Positions 55,209 to 64,000 of a stretch of DNA of 64,000 nt are shown here, in pieces. Location of the stretch: the NCBI RefSeq assembly GCF_017094485.1, contig NZ_CP064786.1, positions 1,116,001 to 1,180,000 on the forward strand, given 5' to 3'. The notes under the pieces are model-generated. The model ran no database searches. It was given only the letters and a program-made list of their open reading frames with translations, and was not told the origin of the DNA. The position numbers were made by a program, and so were the translations under genes. This stretch comes from Natranaeroarchaeum sulfidigenes (GTDB lineage Archaea > Halobacteriota > Halobacteria > Halobacteriales > Natronoarchaeaceae). The stretch's first letter is position 1, and the number at the start of each line of letters is the position of its first letter.

Positions 55209-56495
55209 ATGTCCGATAACGACTACGGCTTCTTTACTGACAGCGTACACGCGGGACAGGCCCCCGACAAGTCGACAGGTGCGAGAGCGCCGCCGATCTA
55301 CCAGACGACATCCTACGTCTTCGACGATGCCGAACACGCCGCATCGCTGTTCGCGCTCGAAGAGCCCGGCAACATCTACAGCCGGATCATGAACCCGACC
55401 AACGGGATGCTGGAAGGCCGGCTCGCCGCGCTAGAAGGTGGAATTGCTGCGATCGCGACTTCCAGTGGAATGGCAGCGCTCGATCTGGCGACGTTCACGC
55501 TCGCATCGGCGGGAGACAATATCGTGACCTCCTCCTCGTTGTACGGCGGGACCTACACTTACTTTACCCACACCGCGCCGCGCCGAAACGTCGAAGCACG
55601 GTTCGTGGATACGCTGGATTACGACGCCTACGAGGAGGCGATCGACGAGGACACCGCCTACGTCCATCTGGAGACGATCGGCAACCCCGCGCTCGTAACG
55701 CCGGACATCGAGCGGATCGCGGAGATAGCTCATGACAATGGTGCGCCGTTGTTCGTCGACAACACCTTCGCAACGCCGTATCTCTGCAATCCGATCGAAC
55801 ACGGTGCAGACCTGATCTGGGAGTCGACGACCAAGTGGATCCACGGTTCTGGTTCAACGATCGGCGGGATACTGATCGACGCCGGAACGTTCGACTGGGA
55901 CGCGGAGAGCTACCCCGAGATCGCTGCGGAGAACCCGGCCTACCACGGGATGAACTTCAAGGAGACGTTCGGCGACGCCGCATTCGCATACACCGCCCGC
56001 GCACGAGCGCTCCGGGACCTCGGTAACCAGCAGGCCCCCTTCGACGCATGGGTTACCCTGCAGAAACTGGAGACGCTCCCACTCCGAGTCCAGCGTCACT
56101 GTGACAACGCGATGGCCGTCGCGGAGTATCTCGACGGCCACGATGCGGTCGCGTGGGTGAACTATCCGGGCCTCGAACACCACGAGACCCACGAGGAGGC
56201 GACGGAGTACCTCGACGGCGGGTACGGCGGGATGATCACCTTCGGACTGGAAGACGGAAAAGAGGCAGGGCGGACGCTCGTCGAATCCACGGAACTTGCC
56301 AGTTTGCTTGCGAATGTCGGCGATGCCAAGACACTCATCATCCACCCCGCAAGTACAACGCACCAGCAGTTGACCGAGGAAGAACAGCTAGCCAGCGGCA
56401 CGACCCCTGATCTAGTACGGATCTCGGTCGGACTGGAAGACGTCGAAGATATTATCGCCGACCTGGATCAGGCGATCGAGCAGGCGACCTCGTAA
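55209..56495 (+). CDS. metY: O-acetylhomoserine sulfhydrylase/aminocarboxypropyltransferase
   Basis: 428 residues. PLP enzyme of the Cys/Met metabolism family: 'FTDSVHAGQAPDKSTGARAPPIYQTTSYVF', 'SSSLYGGTYTYFTHTAPR', 'VDNTFATPYLCNPIEHGADLIWESTTKWIHGSGSTIGG' with the PLP Lys in TTKW, and 'IIHPASTTHQQL'. It makes homocysteine from O-acetylhomoserine and sulfide. Start at ATG 55209; longer frame upstream covers another gene. Confidence 0.92.
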   Translation: MSDNDYGFFTDSVHAGQAPDKSTGARAPPIYQTTSYVFDDAEHAASLFALEEPGNIYSRIMNPTNGMLEGRLAALEGGIAAIATSSGMAALDLATFTLASAGDNIVTSSSLYGGTYTYFTHTAPRRNVEARFVDTLDYDAYEEAIDEDTAYVHLETIGNPALVTPDIERIAEIAHDNGAPLFVDNTFATPYLCNPIEHGADLIWESTTKWIHGSGSTIGGILIDAGTFDWDAESYPEIAAENPAYHGMNFKETFGDAAFAYTARARALRDLGNQQAPFDAWVTLQKLETLPLRVQRHCDNAMAVAEYLDGHDAVAWVNYPGLEHHETHEEATEYLDGGYGGMITFGLEDGKEAGRTLVESTELASLLANVGDAKTLIIHPASTTHQQLTEEEQLASGTTPDLVRISVGLEDVEDIIADLDQAIEQATS

Positions 56496-56575
56496 CGTTT
56501 GCGAGCAATCATTTCGATTTTGCAAAAGTATTTTTCTCGAACGATAATTGATTGCGTGAAATCCGAAACCATTAT

Positions 56576-56589
56576 GGGTGGCGCTACCC
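56576..56589. promoter_or_regulatory. Near-palindrome in sufC promoter region
   Basis: GGGTGGCGCTACCC pairs end to end with one G-T mismatch and directly follows a TATA-like CATTATG (56569-56575), 29 bp before the sufC ATG. The position would suit a repressor site, for example for iron or redox control. No regulator is identified. Confidence 0.35.
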
Positions 56590-56617
56590 ACCCTACGGAT
56601 GACAGAGGTACATATCA

Positions 56618-57529
56618 ATGGCTACGCTTCAACTCAACAATCTGCACGCGAAAGTGGCGGAAGAAGACGGCGAGAAGATCCTCGACGGCGTCGACCTCGA
56701 AGTCAAATCCGGAGAGATCCACGCCCTGATGGGCCCCAACGGTAGCGGGAAGTCCACTACGGCGAAGGTAATCGCTGGACACCCCGCCTACGAGGTAACG
56801 GAGGGCGAAGTGCTGCTCCACCTCGAGGAGGGCGAGTTCGGTGACGAGATCGAGATCGACGAGGACGACCGGACGTGGAACCTCCTCGAACTCGAACCAA
56901 ACGAGCGCGCCGCGCTCGGTATCTTCCTCGGCTTCCAGTATCCGGCCGAGATCGAGGGCGTCACGATGACGAACTTCCTCCGAACGGCGCTCAATGCCAA
57001 GATCGAGGAGCGCGAGGAGCTCTTCGAGGAAGACGACGAAGAAGAGGCCGAAAGCGAGGACGAGGGCTACGAAACCTCACCGATGGAGGGCCCTGCCGAC
57101 GACGGTGACATTGGCGTCTCTGAGTTCCAGGAGATCCTCCGCGAGAAGATGGAACAGCTAGAGATGGACGAGAAATTCGCCCACCGATACCTCAATGCTG
57201 GCTTCTCCGGCGGCGAAAAGAAGCAAAACGAGGTCCTTCAGGCTGCGATCCTCGAACCCTCGATCGCCGTCCTCGACGAGATCGACTCCGGACTTGATAT
57301 CGATCGCCTGCAGGATGTCGCGAACGGGATCAACGCCCTGCGCGACGAACAGGGAACCGGTATCCTCCAGATCACCCACTACCAGCGGATCCTCGACTAC
57401 GTCGAGCCCGACCACGTACACGTTATGCTGGACGGTCAGATCGCCCAGAGCGGCGACGCCGAGTTGGCCGAGAAGCTCGAGGACGAAGGGTACGACTGGG
57501 TACGTGAGCAGGTCTACGAGACCGCGTAA
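56618..57529 (+). CDS. sufC: SufC, FeS assembly ATPase
   Basis: 303 residues. Walker A GPNGSGKST at 39-47, 'FLGFQYPAEIEGVTMTNFL', signature 'FSGGEKKQNEVLQAAIL', 'VLDEIDSGLDID'. An acidic insertion of about 35 residues (EEDDEEEAESEDEG) is halophile-like. Cytosolic ATPase of the SufBCD scaffold. First gene of the operon. Confidence 0.96.
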   Translation: MATLQLNNLHAKVAEEDGEKILDGVDLEVKSGEIHALMGPNGSGKSTTAKVIAGHPAYEVTEGEVLLHLEEGEFGDEIEIDEDDRTWNLLELEPNERAALGIFLGFQYPAEIEGVTMTNFLRTALNAKIEEREELFEEDDEEEAESEDEGYETSPMEGPADDGDIGVSEFQEILREKMEQLEMDEKFAHRYLNAGFSGGEKKQNEVLQAAILEPSIAVLDEIDSGLDIDRLQDVANGINALRDEQGTGILQITHYQRILDYVEPDHVHVMLDGQIAQSGDAELAEKLEDEGYDWVREQVYETA

Positions 57530-57580
57530 CCGAATCCAGCTAGAAGCAGGCCTATAAACAACCAGACGTAATTCAAACCA

Positions 57581-59011
57581 ATGAGCTCAGATCAAGACCA
57601 CCTCAAAGAAACCAACACTGAAGACCGCTTTGCGTTCAAGAACGAACACAAAGCAGCAGTCACCGCGGAGAAAGGCCTGAACGAAGAGACGATCAGGCTG
57701 ATGTCCGAGGACAAGGACGAACCCGACTGGATGCTTGAGCGGCGCCTTCGCGCGCTCGAGGTATTCCAGGAGATGCCGATGCCAACTGACTGGCCCGCGA
57801 TGCCCGACCTCTCGGAGGTCGACATCAACAAGATCGTCCCCTACATCCGTCCCGACGTCGAACTCCGTGAAGGAACCGACGACTGGGAGAACCTACCGGA
57901 CGAAATCAAAGACACCTTCGACAAACTCGGCATCCCGGAAGCCGAAAAAGAGGCGCTCTCGGGCGTCGGCGCACAGTACGAGTCCGAGGTCGTCTACCAG
58001 AATATGAAAGAACAGTGGGAGGAAAAGGGTGTCATCTTCATGAACATGGACCGCGCGGTCCAGGAGCACCCCGAAATCGTCAAGGAATACTTCATGACCT
58101 CCTGTGTCCCCCCGAGCGACAACAAGTTCGCCGCGCTGCACGGCGCAGTCTGGTCCGGCGGTTCGTTCGTCTACGTCCCCGAGGACGTGCAGGTCGAGAT
58201 GCCGGTGCAGGCGTACTTCCGCATGAACAGCGAAGGGATGGGCCAGTTCGAGCACACGCTCATCGTGGCCGAACCCGGCAGCGAGGTCCACTACATCGAG
58301 GGCTGTTCGGCACCGAAGTACTCCCACTTCAACCTCCACTCCGGCGGCGTCGAAGTGTTCGTCAAGGAGGACGCTCACGTTCAGTACTCGACGGTCCAGA
58401 ACTGGTCGCGAAGCACGTACAACCTCAACACCAAGCGCGCCATCGTCGAGAAGAACGGGACCATGGAGTGGATCTCCGGATCGATGGGCTCGAAGGCCAC
58501 GATGCTGTATCCGTCTTCGATCCTCAAGGGCCGTGGCGCGACCGATAACCACATCACTATCGCCTTCGCGGGCGAGGGTCAGGACATCGACACTGGCGCG
58601 AAGGTCTACCACAACGCGCCGAACACGAAATCGACCATCGAGTCGAAGTCCATCGCGAAAGACGGCGGCCGCACCAACTACCGCGGACTCGTCCAGATCG
58701 CCGACGGCGCCGAGAACTCCTCGACTGCCGTCGAGTGTGACGCGCTGATGTTCGACAACGAGTCGACCAGCGACACGATGCCGTACATGGAGATCGAGGA
58801 GTCGAAGGTCAACGTCGCCCACGAGGCAACCGTCGGAAAGATCGGTGACGAGGATATCTTCTATCTCCAGTCGCGCGGTCTCGACGACGACGACGCCAAA
58901 CAGATGATCGTCTCGGGCTTCATCGAGCCGATCACGGAGGAACTGCCGATCGAGTATGCAGTCGAGCTCAACCGACTCATCGAGCTCGAGATGGAGGGTT
59001 CGCTCGGATAA
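57581..59011 (+). CDS. sufB: SufB, FeS scaffold subunit
   Basis: 476 residues: 'TSCVPPSDNKFAALHGAVWSGGSFVYVPEDVQVEMPVQAYFRMNSEGMGQFEHTLIVAEPGSEVHYIEGCSAP', 'HSATV'-like region replaced by 'AHEATVGKIGDEDIFYLQSRGLDDDDA'. Right-handed beta-helix core for de novo FeS cluster building. 51 bp after sufC. Confidence 0.96.
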   Translation: MSSDQDHLKETNTEDRFAFKNEHKAAVTAEKGLNEETIRLMSEDKDEPDWMLERRLRALEVFQEMPMPTDWPAMPDLSEVDINKIVPYIRPDVELREGTDDWENLPDEIKDTFDKLGIPEAEKEALSGVGAQYESEVVYQNMKEQWEEKGVIFMNMDRAVQEHPEIVKEYFMTSCVPPSDNKFAALHGAVWSGGSFVYVPEDVQVEMPVQAYFRMNSEGMGQFEHTLIVAEPGSEVHYIEGCSAPKYSHFNLHSGGVEVFVKEDAHVQYSTVQNWSRSTYNLNTKRAIVEKNGTMEWISGSMGSKATMLYPSSILKGRGATDNHITIAFAGEGQDIDTGAKVYHNAPNTKSTIESKSIAKDGGRTNYRGLVQIADGAENSSTAVECDALMFDNESTSDTMPYMEIEESKVNVAHEATVGKIGDEDIFYLQSRGLDDDDAKQMIVSGFIEPITEELPIEYAVELNRLIELEMEGSLG

Positions 59012-59012
59012 T

Positions 59013-60224
59013 ATGTCCACGCAGGTACACGCCACAATCGACGAAAGCACCGTTCGCCAGATCTCCGACGAACTCGACGAGCCCGACTGGCTCCTCGAGA
59101 CGCGTCTCGACGCCCTTGCGGCGCTCGATGACCTCCCGATGCCGTCGGTCATCCAGACGCCCGGCCGCAAGTGGACGAACCTCGAGGACCTCGACTACGA
59201 GAGTCTCGTCGATCCGCTGAACGCCGCCGAAACGAAAGATCAGGTCGGCCCCGACGAGGTCGACGTTCTCTCGTGGAGCGAGGCGCTTGCCGAACACGAG
59301 GAACTCCTCGAAGAGCGCTTTGGCTCGATCGTCGACCCGCAGGAGAACTACCTCACCGCGCTCTCGACTGCTCTCTTCAGCACCGGAACAGTCGTCTACG
59401 TGCCCGAGGGCGTCGACGCAGAGGACGTGAAAATCCGGACCGAGATGAACAGCCGTTCGCTGTTCAACTACACGCTGGTCGTCGCCGAGGAATCCTCCTC
59501 GGTGACGATTCTGGAGCGACAATCCACTGGCGAGCACGTTGAGGGAGAGCGCTACTACAGCGGGATCGTCGAGATCGACGCTGCCGAGAACGCACAGGTT
59601 CAGTACGGCTCCCTCCAGAACCTCTCGGAGGAGACGTACAACTTCACGCTCAAGCGCGGCGACGCTGGCACGTACAGCAAGATCAACTGGATCGAGGGCA
59701 ATATCGGCTCACGCCTGACGAAGACCGAGGTCTCGACCGAACTCAACGGCGACTCCTCTGAGTCCCAGATCGTCGGTGCCTTCTTCGGGCACAACGACCA
59801 GCACTTCGATCTCGACGTCAAGGTCTGGCACCGTGGCGAGCACACGACCGCCGACCTCGTGACCCGCGGCGTCATCGACGATGTCGCCCGGACGGTCTAC
59901 GAGGGCGTCCAGGACGTGGGCCGCGACGCGTGGGACACCAGCTCCTACCAGCGCGAGAACACGCTGATGCTCAGCGACGAGAGCGAGGCCGACGCCTCCC
60001 CGAAGCTGATCATCAACAACCACGACACCGAAGCGAGCCACTCCGCGACGGTCGGACAGGTCGACGCCGAAGAGCTCCTGTACATGACCTCCCGGGGCAT
60101 CGACGAGCAGCAGGCTACAGACATGCTCGTGGAAGGCTTCTTCGTCCCCGTTCTCGAAGAGGTTGCTGTCGACGAACTCCGCGAGGACCTCAAAGCGAAC
60201 GTCAAACAGCGGCTGCGGGACTGA
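59013..60224 (+). CDS. sufD: SufD, FeS assembly subunit
   Basis: 403 residues. SufD pattern: 'GTVVYVPEGVDAEDVKIRTEMN', 'YSGIVEIDAAENAQVQYGSLQNL', 'GFFVPVLEEV', and 'NNHDTEASHSATVGQVDAEELLYMTSRGIDEQQA'. ATG 59013 is 1 bp after the sufB stop; the in-frame ATG at 58956 lies inside sufB and is rejected. Confidence 0.95.
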   Translation: MSTQVHATIDESTVRQISDELDEPDWLLETRLDALAALDDLPMPSVIQTPGRKWTNLEDLDYESLVDPLNAAETKDQVGPDEVDVLSWSEALAEHEELLEERFGSIVDPQENYLTALSTALFSTGTVVYVPEGVDAEDVKIRTEMNSRSLFNYTLVVAEESSSVTILERQSTGEHVEGERYYSGIVEIDAAENAQVQYGSLQNLSEETYNFTLKRGDAGTYSKINWIEGNIGSRLTKTEVSTELNGDSSESQIVGAFFGHNDQHFDLDVKVWHRGEHTTADLVTRGVIDDVARTVYEGVQDVGRDAWDTSSYQRENTLMLSDESEADASPKLIINNHDTEASHSATVGQVDAEELLYMTSRGIDEQQATDMLVEGFFVPVLEEVAVDELREDLKANVKQRLRD

Positions 60225-60279
60225 CGCGAAAAGAGAACTTTTGGATTATTTTATTCGACCACGCAGATAGCGACTGCTC

Positions 60280-61074
60280 TCATTCGGACTCCTCGCCATC
60301 TATCTCGTCTTCACCGTCATCTGTCGCCTCCTCGGCTGCTTCGGCGATTTCAGCGTCAGCGTCTTCGATGTCACGCGGTTGCCGAATCCTGACGACAGGT
60401 AGCATGAACCGTTCTGCGACCTTCTGACTCGTCTCTCCGAACAGGAACGTCGTCACGGACGGGTTGGACTCACCGAGAACGATCGCGTCGTAGTTGTTGG
60501 CGATCTCCGCGATCCGATCAAGGGGGGTGCCTGAGGTTTCGATCCGTGACTCGACCCGGTCGTCGGAGACGCCCGCCTCCTGCAGGACAGCACTGGTTTC
60601 GTCGAGCAGCGCGGTTCCATCGATATCGCTGTCCGGCGTTGCGACGTGCAAGAGTGTAACCGAAATGTCCGTCCTGTGCAGGAGACCACCGACAACGTCG
60701 ACGATTCGATCGAGGATGACGTCGCCACGGACGGCAACCAAGACGTCTTTCATCTCGGTGGCCGGGTTCAGCACCATCGTCGCGTCGGCGTCGACTTCCT
60801 CTGCGACCCGGTCGATCGACTGGTCGGAATCCTGTGTGAAGACCATCCGCTTTTCGACCGTGGCCCCAACCCCTTCGAACTGCTCGGCTATATCAGTGAG
60901 TCGGTTCTGTGCTCGTTCTTCGAACTGTTCTCTGGCCTGCCCGGGAGCCGTCTGTTCGGGCAGGACGTGATACCCGACCAGCACGACGCGAGCGTTAGCC
61001 AGCAGCTCGACGACGCCCTGTTCGATACCTTCGCCTTCGAGTACGCGCACCGGAACGATGATTGTGGGTTTCAT
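60280..61074 (-). CDS. Universal stress protein, two-domain, paired with APC transporter
   Basis: 264 residues, two UspA-like halves: '[37 protein letters not shown]' and '[17 protein letters not shown]', the second with '[36 protein letters not shown]'. An acidic tail follows. ATG overlaps the APC transporter stop (ATGA), so it is probably a regulatory partner of the transporter, as in other haloarchaea. Confidence 0.87.
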   Translation of the reverse strand: MKPTIIVPVRVLEGEGIEQGVVELLANARVVLVGYHVLPEQTAPGQAREQFEERAQNRLTDIAEQFEGVGATVEKRMVFTQDSDQSIDRVAEEVDADATMVLNPATEMKDVLVAVRGDVILDRIVDVVGGLLHRTDISVTLLHVATPDSDIDGTALLDETSAVLQEAGVSDDRVESRIETSGTPLDRIAEIANNYDAIVLGESNPSVTTFLFGETSQKVAERFMLPVVRIRQPRDIEDADAEIAEAAEEATDDGEDEIDGEESE

Positions 61075-62486
61075 AGTACACCTTTGAGTCGAACTTCGCG
61101 TGCGTAGTAGCGGTGCCAGACGACCGCCATCACCATGATGATGCCGCCGACCGCAATGGAGACCCGGCCCATGAACGCGATCAGACCGAAGCTCGAGACG
61201 GCACCGACTGCCGGCAACAGCGGGTAGCCGGGCATCCGGTAATCGGGATCGTACCAGTCCGGGGGATTCCGCCGGAGTACGATCAACGCGATACAGATCA
61301 GCCCATACATGACGAGATGGAGGAAGGAGGCGACCTCCGCGAGCAGTTCGACCTGTCCGGTGGCAGTCAGGACGACGATCGGCCCGCCCGCAAGCGCGAG
61401 CGCGATGTGTGGTGTCCCATAGCGGAGGTTGATTTCGCTAGCCTTGGCGGGAAGCAACGCGTCCTTGCTCAGGGCGTAGATCGCCCGCGAGGAACTGAGG
61501 ATCGATGCGTTTGCGCTGGAAAACGTCGCAAGCAACCCAGCGAGCAGGATCGCGACCGCGCCACCCGTGCCGAAGAACTCGCGGCCGACCTCGACCATCG
61601 CTGTCTCACCGAATCCTTCTAGCGCTTCACTTCCGACCGCGCTCGTCGCGACGAAGATAGTGACGACGTAAAAGACGGTTACGATCAGCACCGAGCCGAC
61701 CATCGCGAGCGGGAGATTGCGGGATGGGGATTTGATCTCCCCCGCGACGGTTGCGATCTGAGCGAAACCGAGATAGGACGTAAAGACAAGCGCTGCGGTC
61801 GTCAGGACCGGGAAGTACCCCTGAGGTGCGAACGCCTCTGGAACCGATTCGGCACCGAATACGCCCAGCGCGTCAAGCGAGCCATAGGTCAAAAAGACCG
61901 ACAGTATCAGGAGGAGAAACCCGACAATGAGGTTCTGAAGCTTCGCGGCGTTTTCCGTCCCGGTTGCGCTGAGCACGGTGAGAATAACGCCGAATGCAAC
62001 CCCAAGAGCGATGCTCGCTGACCCGGGCAAAGAGATGCCGACTTCAGCTAGCGCCGCCCCGGCGTACTCGCCAAAGCCAACGAGATAAAAGGCTGACGCG
62101 AACACGAGCCCCAGCCAGAGACTGATCCCGACGATTGCGCCGTACACTGATCCAAGCCCGCGGGAGATGAAGTAGTAGCCGCCGCCGCTTCTGGGCATCG
62201 CCGTCGCCAGTTCTGACGCGGGTAAGGCGACCAGGAGTGCAACGACGCCGCCGATCGCGAAGGACACAGCAGCAGCCGGGCCTGCCTCACCCGCTGCAAG
62301 CCCGGGAAAGACGAAGATACCCGCACCGATCATCGTCCCGACACCGATCGCGAGGCCACCGACGAGGCCGATCGTTCGTTCAAGCTCGGTGTCATCGTGA
62401 ACAGTCGCCTCCTCGGTCATCTCGACATCGTCCACTGCTGGAGGGTCTCCTTCGCCTGCTCTTCCCTCGTCGAGAGGTCTGTCCAT
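61071..62486 (-). CDS. APC-family amino acid permease
   Basis: 471 residues, about twelve helices. '[42 protein letters not shown]' is the APC entry motif; '[15 protein letters not shown]' and '[20 protein letters not shown]' follow. Cytosolic N-terminus of about 35 acidic residues. ATG 62486 chosen; an upstream in-frame ATG adds 11 residues. Substrate not predictable. Confidence 0.88.
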   Translation of the reverse strand: MDRPLDEGRAGEGDPPAVDDVEMTEEATVHDDTELERTIGLVGGLAIGVGTMIGAGIFVFPGLAAGEAGPAAAVSFAIGGVVALLVALPASELATAMPRSGGGYYFISRGLGSVYGAIVGISLWLGLVFASAFYLVGFGEYAGAALAEVGISLPGSASIALGVAFGVILTVLSATGTENAAKLQNLIVGFLLLILSVFLTYGSLDALGVFGAESVPEAFAPQGYFPVLTTAALVFTSYLGFAQIATVAGEIKSPSRNLPLAMVGSVLIVTVFYVVTIFVATSAVGSEALEGFGETAMVEVGREFFGTGGAVAILLAGLLATFSSANASILSSSRAIYALSKDALLPAKASEINLRYGTPHIALALAGGPIVVLTATGQVELLAEVASFLHLVMYGLICIALIVLRRNPPDWYDPDYRMPGYPLLPAVGAVSSFGLIAFMGRVSIAVGGIIMVMAVVWHRYYAREVRLKGVL

Positions 62487-62535
62487 ACAGGAAGAGATTG
62501 CGTGAGGGTTATAAAACACGGGGAGGGCTGGCGGC

Positions 62536-63227
62536 GGTGTTCAGATACGGATTGAAAGATGAGGCGGTGCGTTTTCAAAGTGTTCTATGCCCGAAAACGC
62601 CCGCCTCATCGGTAGTATTGACCAGATTGACGTAGAGTTTGTTGAACGCGAAGCGACACCGGAACTGCTCATGAAACTTGGTATTCAGCTCCATCTTACT
62701 GGACTATCACTTTCGAATATCGTTTCCATTCTCGAAGTATTCGGTGTCAAACGGGCTCGGTCAACCGTACACAACAGGGTTCACAAGGCAGATCTACAGC
62801 CCGAAGCTGGTCAAAGTCCGGATCACGTTGCGGTTGATGAAACCGTGATCCGACTCAATGGACAGCAGTACTGGCTGTATGCGGCTGTTGATCCGGAAAC
62901 AAACGAATTACTCCATACAGAGCTTGAATCAACTACTACGACCGTCCTTGCTCAGTCGTTTCTTGCCACAGTACGGGAGAAACACGATGTCGAAGACGCG
63001 GTGTTTCTCGTCAATGGCGCAAGCTCGCTCCAAACAGCCTGCTCACGACACGGCCTCGATTTCAGTTACGAAAAACGAGGAAATCGGAATAGTGTTGAAC
63101 GTATCTTTCGGGAGGTAAAACGACGAACTTCTTCGTTTAGTAATAGCTTTAGCCACGCCGAACCAGAAACTGCTGACAACTGGCTCAGATCGTTCGCCTT
63201 CGCATGGAATCAGCTTATCTGAACACC
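62536..63227 (+). mobile_element. IS6-family insertion sequence
   Basis: 692 bp bounded by perfect 12-bp inverted repeats GGTGTTCAGATA (62536-62547) and TATCTGAACACC (63216-63227). One transposase gene fills it. No 8-bp target repeat is visible (CTGGCGGC left, CCCGCCTG right), so the flanks have changed since insertion or the element arose by recombination. It sits 50 bp upstream of the APC transporter start. Confidence 0.85.
62587..63222 (+). CDS. IS6-family transposase with substituted catalytic Asp
   Basis: 211 residues. D84 in 'VAVDETVIRL' and E171 in 'NRNSVERIFREVKRR' are kept, but the second catalytic position, usually Asp in a V-D-G/S motif, is N143 (LVNGASSL, codon AAT at 63013). Otherwise full length, with no stop or frameshift. 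Probably inactive on its own. Confidence 0.85.
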   Translation: MPENARLIGSIDQIDVEFVEREATPELLMKLGIQLHLTGLSLSNIVSILEVFGVKRARSTVHNRVHKADLQPEAGQSPDHVAVDETVIRLNGQQYWLYAAVDPETNELLHTELESTTTTVLAQSFLATVREKHDVEDAVFLVNGASSLQTACSRHGLDFSYEKRGNRNSVERIFREVKRRTSSFSNSFSHAEPETADNWLRSFAFAWNQLI

Positions 63228-63540
63228 CCCGCCTGAGGGCCGGTCGTTGCAGAGTATCTGTGAGACGATGACGGCGTGGACGAATCGCGGGGCGATTCGT
63301 TCGCACACCAGAAATCTCTGATTTCTGGGGACGCTGTATCCCCGCCCTACTGCGCTACTCGGTCGCATTGCTCCCTGCGTTGTCGTCCGAGAGACGCAGT
63401 CTCTCGTGATCACGAGAATCTTCGATTCTCGAACGACTCCTTGAGGACGGGGCATTAGCACCTGGATTTTCGGTAAACCATGCCTCAGGGAGCGGCCAAC
63501 GGCGGCGAGTAGGAAGGGGTAGTTCACACCTGAAAGAGTT
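63228..63540. mobile_element. Hairpin-rich non-coding block, likely IS200/IS605-type end remnant
   Basis: This 339-bp gap (63228-63566) has no gene. It holds perfect hairpins: ACGAATCG/CGATTCGT (63280-63300), CCAGAAATC/GATTTCTGG (63308-63328), CGAGAGAC/GTCTCTCG (63388-63406) and CGAGAATC/GATTCTCG (63413-63431). CCCCGCCCT near 63340-63348 faces AGGACGGGG near 63434-63442, and GGGGTAGTTCACACC lies at 63516-63530. Such motifs recall the right end of haloarchaeal TnpB-type elements (from memory). Confidence 0.35.
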
Positions 63541-63566
63541 ATACCGTTCACCGGCTGAGTAAAAAT

Positions 63567-64000
63567 ATGGATAGAAACGACGTAGAAGTCGGAATCGTCG
63601 GGCTCGGAAATATCGCGCGACACCACGCGAACAAACTCGTGGACGCGGGCGCGACGATAGTCGGTGGCGTCGACATCAGTGAAGAGGCCAGAGCGGGATT
63701 CTCCGAGGAGTATAACGTGCCTACCTACGAGGACCACACGGAACTTTTCGAGCAGATCGACGCCGTCATCGTCACTACGCCGAACCGGTTCCACGAGGAG
63801 TATGCGGTCGACGCGCTCGAAGCGGGGCTCGACGTCCTCCTCGAAAAGCCATTGGCACACTCCCTCGAAAGCGCCGAGCGGATCGCGGCGGCAGCGCGTG
63901 ATGCCGAGGGGTTCTGTATGGTCGGTTTTCACAGCCGATTCCACCATCAGGCACGGATTATTAAGGAGGAAGCGGAGTCGGGAACGTTCGGTGATGTCTC
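63567..64000 (+). CDS. Gfo/Idh/MocA-family oxidoreductase (3' end outside window)
   Basis: 144 codons visible and still open at the window edge. N-terminal Rossmann fold: MDRNDVEVGIVGLGNIARHH with GxGxxA, 'GGVDISEEARAGFSEEY', 'VIVTTPNRFHEEYAVDALEAG', and the EKP motif in 'VLLEKPLAHSLESAERI'. NAD(P)-dependent sugar or inositol dehydrogenase type; substrate unknown. A TTATACC about 27 bp before the ATG may be its TATA box. Confidence 0.85.
   Translation, partial: MDRNDVEVGIVGLGNIARHHANKLVDAGATIVGGVDISEEARAGFSEEYNVPTYEDHTELFEQIDAVIVTTPNRFHEEYAVDALEAGLDVLLEKPLAHSLESAERIAAAARDAEGFCMVGFHSRFHHQARIIKEEAESGTFGDV

Noticed and set aside
62528..63235. 8-bp target duplication around the IS6-type element
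   Set aside because: The 8 bp on either side (CTGGCGGC and CCCGCCTG) do not match.
1..64000. CRISPR array
   Set aside because: No set of regularly spaced identical repeats is seen; the Dna2-type gene has a Cas4-like domain but stands alone, without cas genes.

Overview
The window is a piece of haloarchaeal (class Halobacteria) chromosome. It is GC-rich, and most proteins are strongly acidic. Secreted proteins carry twin-arginine lipobox signals. Archaeal markers include ribosomal protein S6e, an archaeal CPSF/RNase J-type beta-CASP nuclease, a halobacterial-type chemotaxis transducer, HTH-10 (bacterio-opsin-activator type) regulators, ISH-type insertion sequences and a tRNA-Gln(UUG) with a short intron in the anticodon loop. 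I cannot resolve the genus.

Layout. 1-3000: the end of a purine operon (purQ fragment, purS) divergent from purU, then two unknown proteins and rps6e. 3200-20080: one large cobalamin (corrin ring) cluster, almost entirely on the plus strand with start/stop overlaps: cbiT-cbiL-cbiF-cbiG-cbiH1-cbiH2-ferredoxin-unknown-cbiX-unknown-propeller, then the chelatase ATPase chlID on the minus strand and divergent cobN-cbiC-cbiE. It encodes both an anaerobic-type chelatase (CbiX) and an aerobic-type one (CobN with a fused ChlI/ChlD subunit). It has no recognisable cbiD or cbiJ, but several unassigned small proteins. 20140-27180: alpha-glucosidase, beta-CASP nuclease, HSL-type hydrolase and a large Htr transducer. 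27180-31300: two aldo/keto reductase paralogues with a wHTH/membrane-protein pair (the membrane gene is frameshifted) and a DUF1648 protein between them, then small conserved proteins and a cupin gene.

31301-32703 is a complete ISH8-type element with perfect 19-bp ends and a 10-bp target duplication, inserted just upstream of the cupin start codon. Then come a presenilin-type membrane protease, a phosphonate/phosphate-type ABC transporter (phnDCE), a P1B-4 metal ATPase, the intron-containing tRNA-Gln and an AT-rich HNH endonuclease gene broken by slippage in a 4-bp repeat. The HNH gene abuts a Dna2-type nuclease-helicase whose 5' end looks replaced. 43100-47100 holds unlinked conserved genes. 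47350-50080 has two radical SAM/SPASM proteins, one strongly AhbC-like (heme pathway), around a small PaaB-like protein that resembles a haloarchaeal family proposed as a radical-SAM-partnered candidate RiPP. 50020-54650: a tungstate/molybdate-type ABC transporter divergent from two HTH-10 regulators. 54820-60220: an intact paralogue of the broken membrane gene, metY and sufCBD. 60280-62490: an APC transporter/universal stress protein pair. 62536-64000: an IS6-type element with a substituted catalytic aspartate, a hairpin-rich non-coding block resembling the end of an IS200/IS605 element, and the start of a Gfo/Idh/MocA oxidoreductase cut by the window edge.

The best candidates for something little described are the radical SAM/PaaB-like cassette, the unassigned proteins inside the cobalamin operon (especially one resembling a degenerate LAGLIDADG fold), and the wHTH/membrane-protein pair family.
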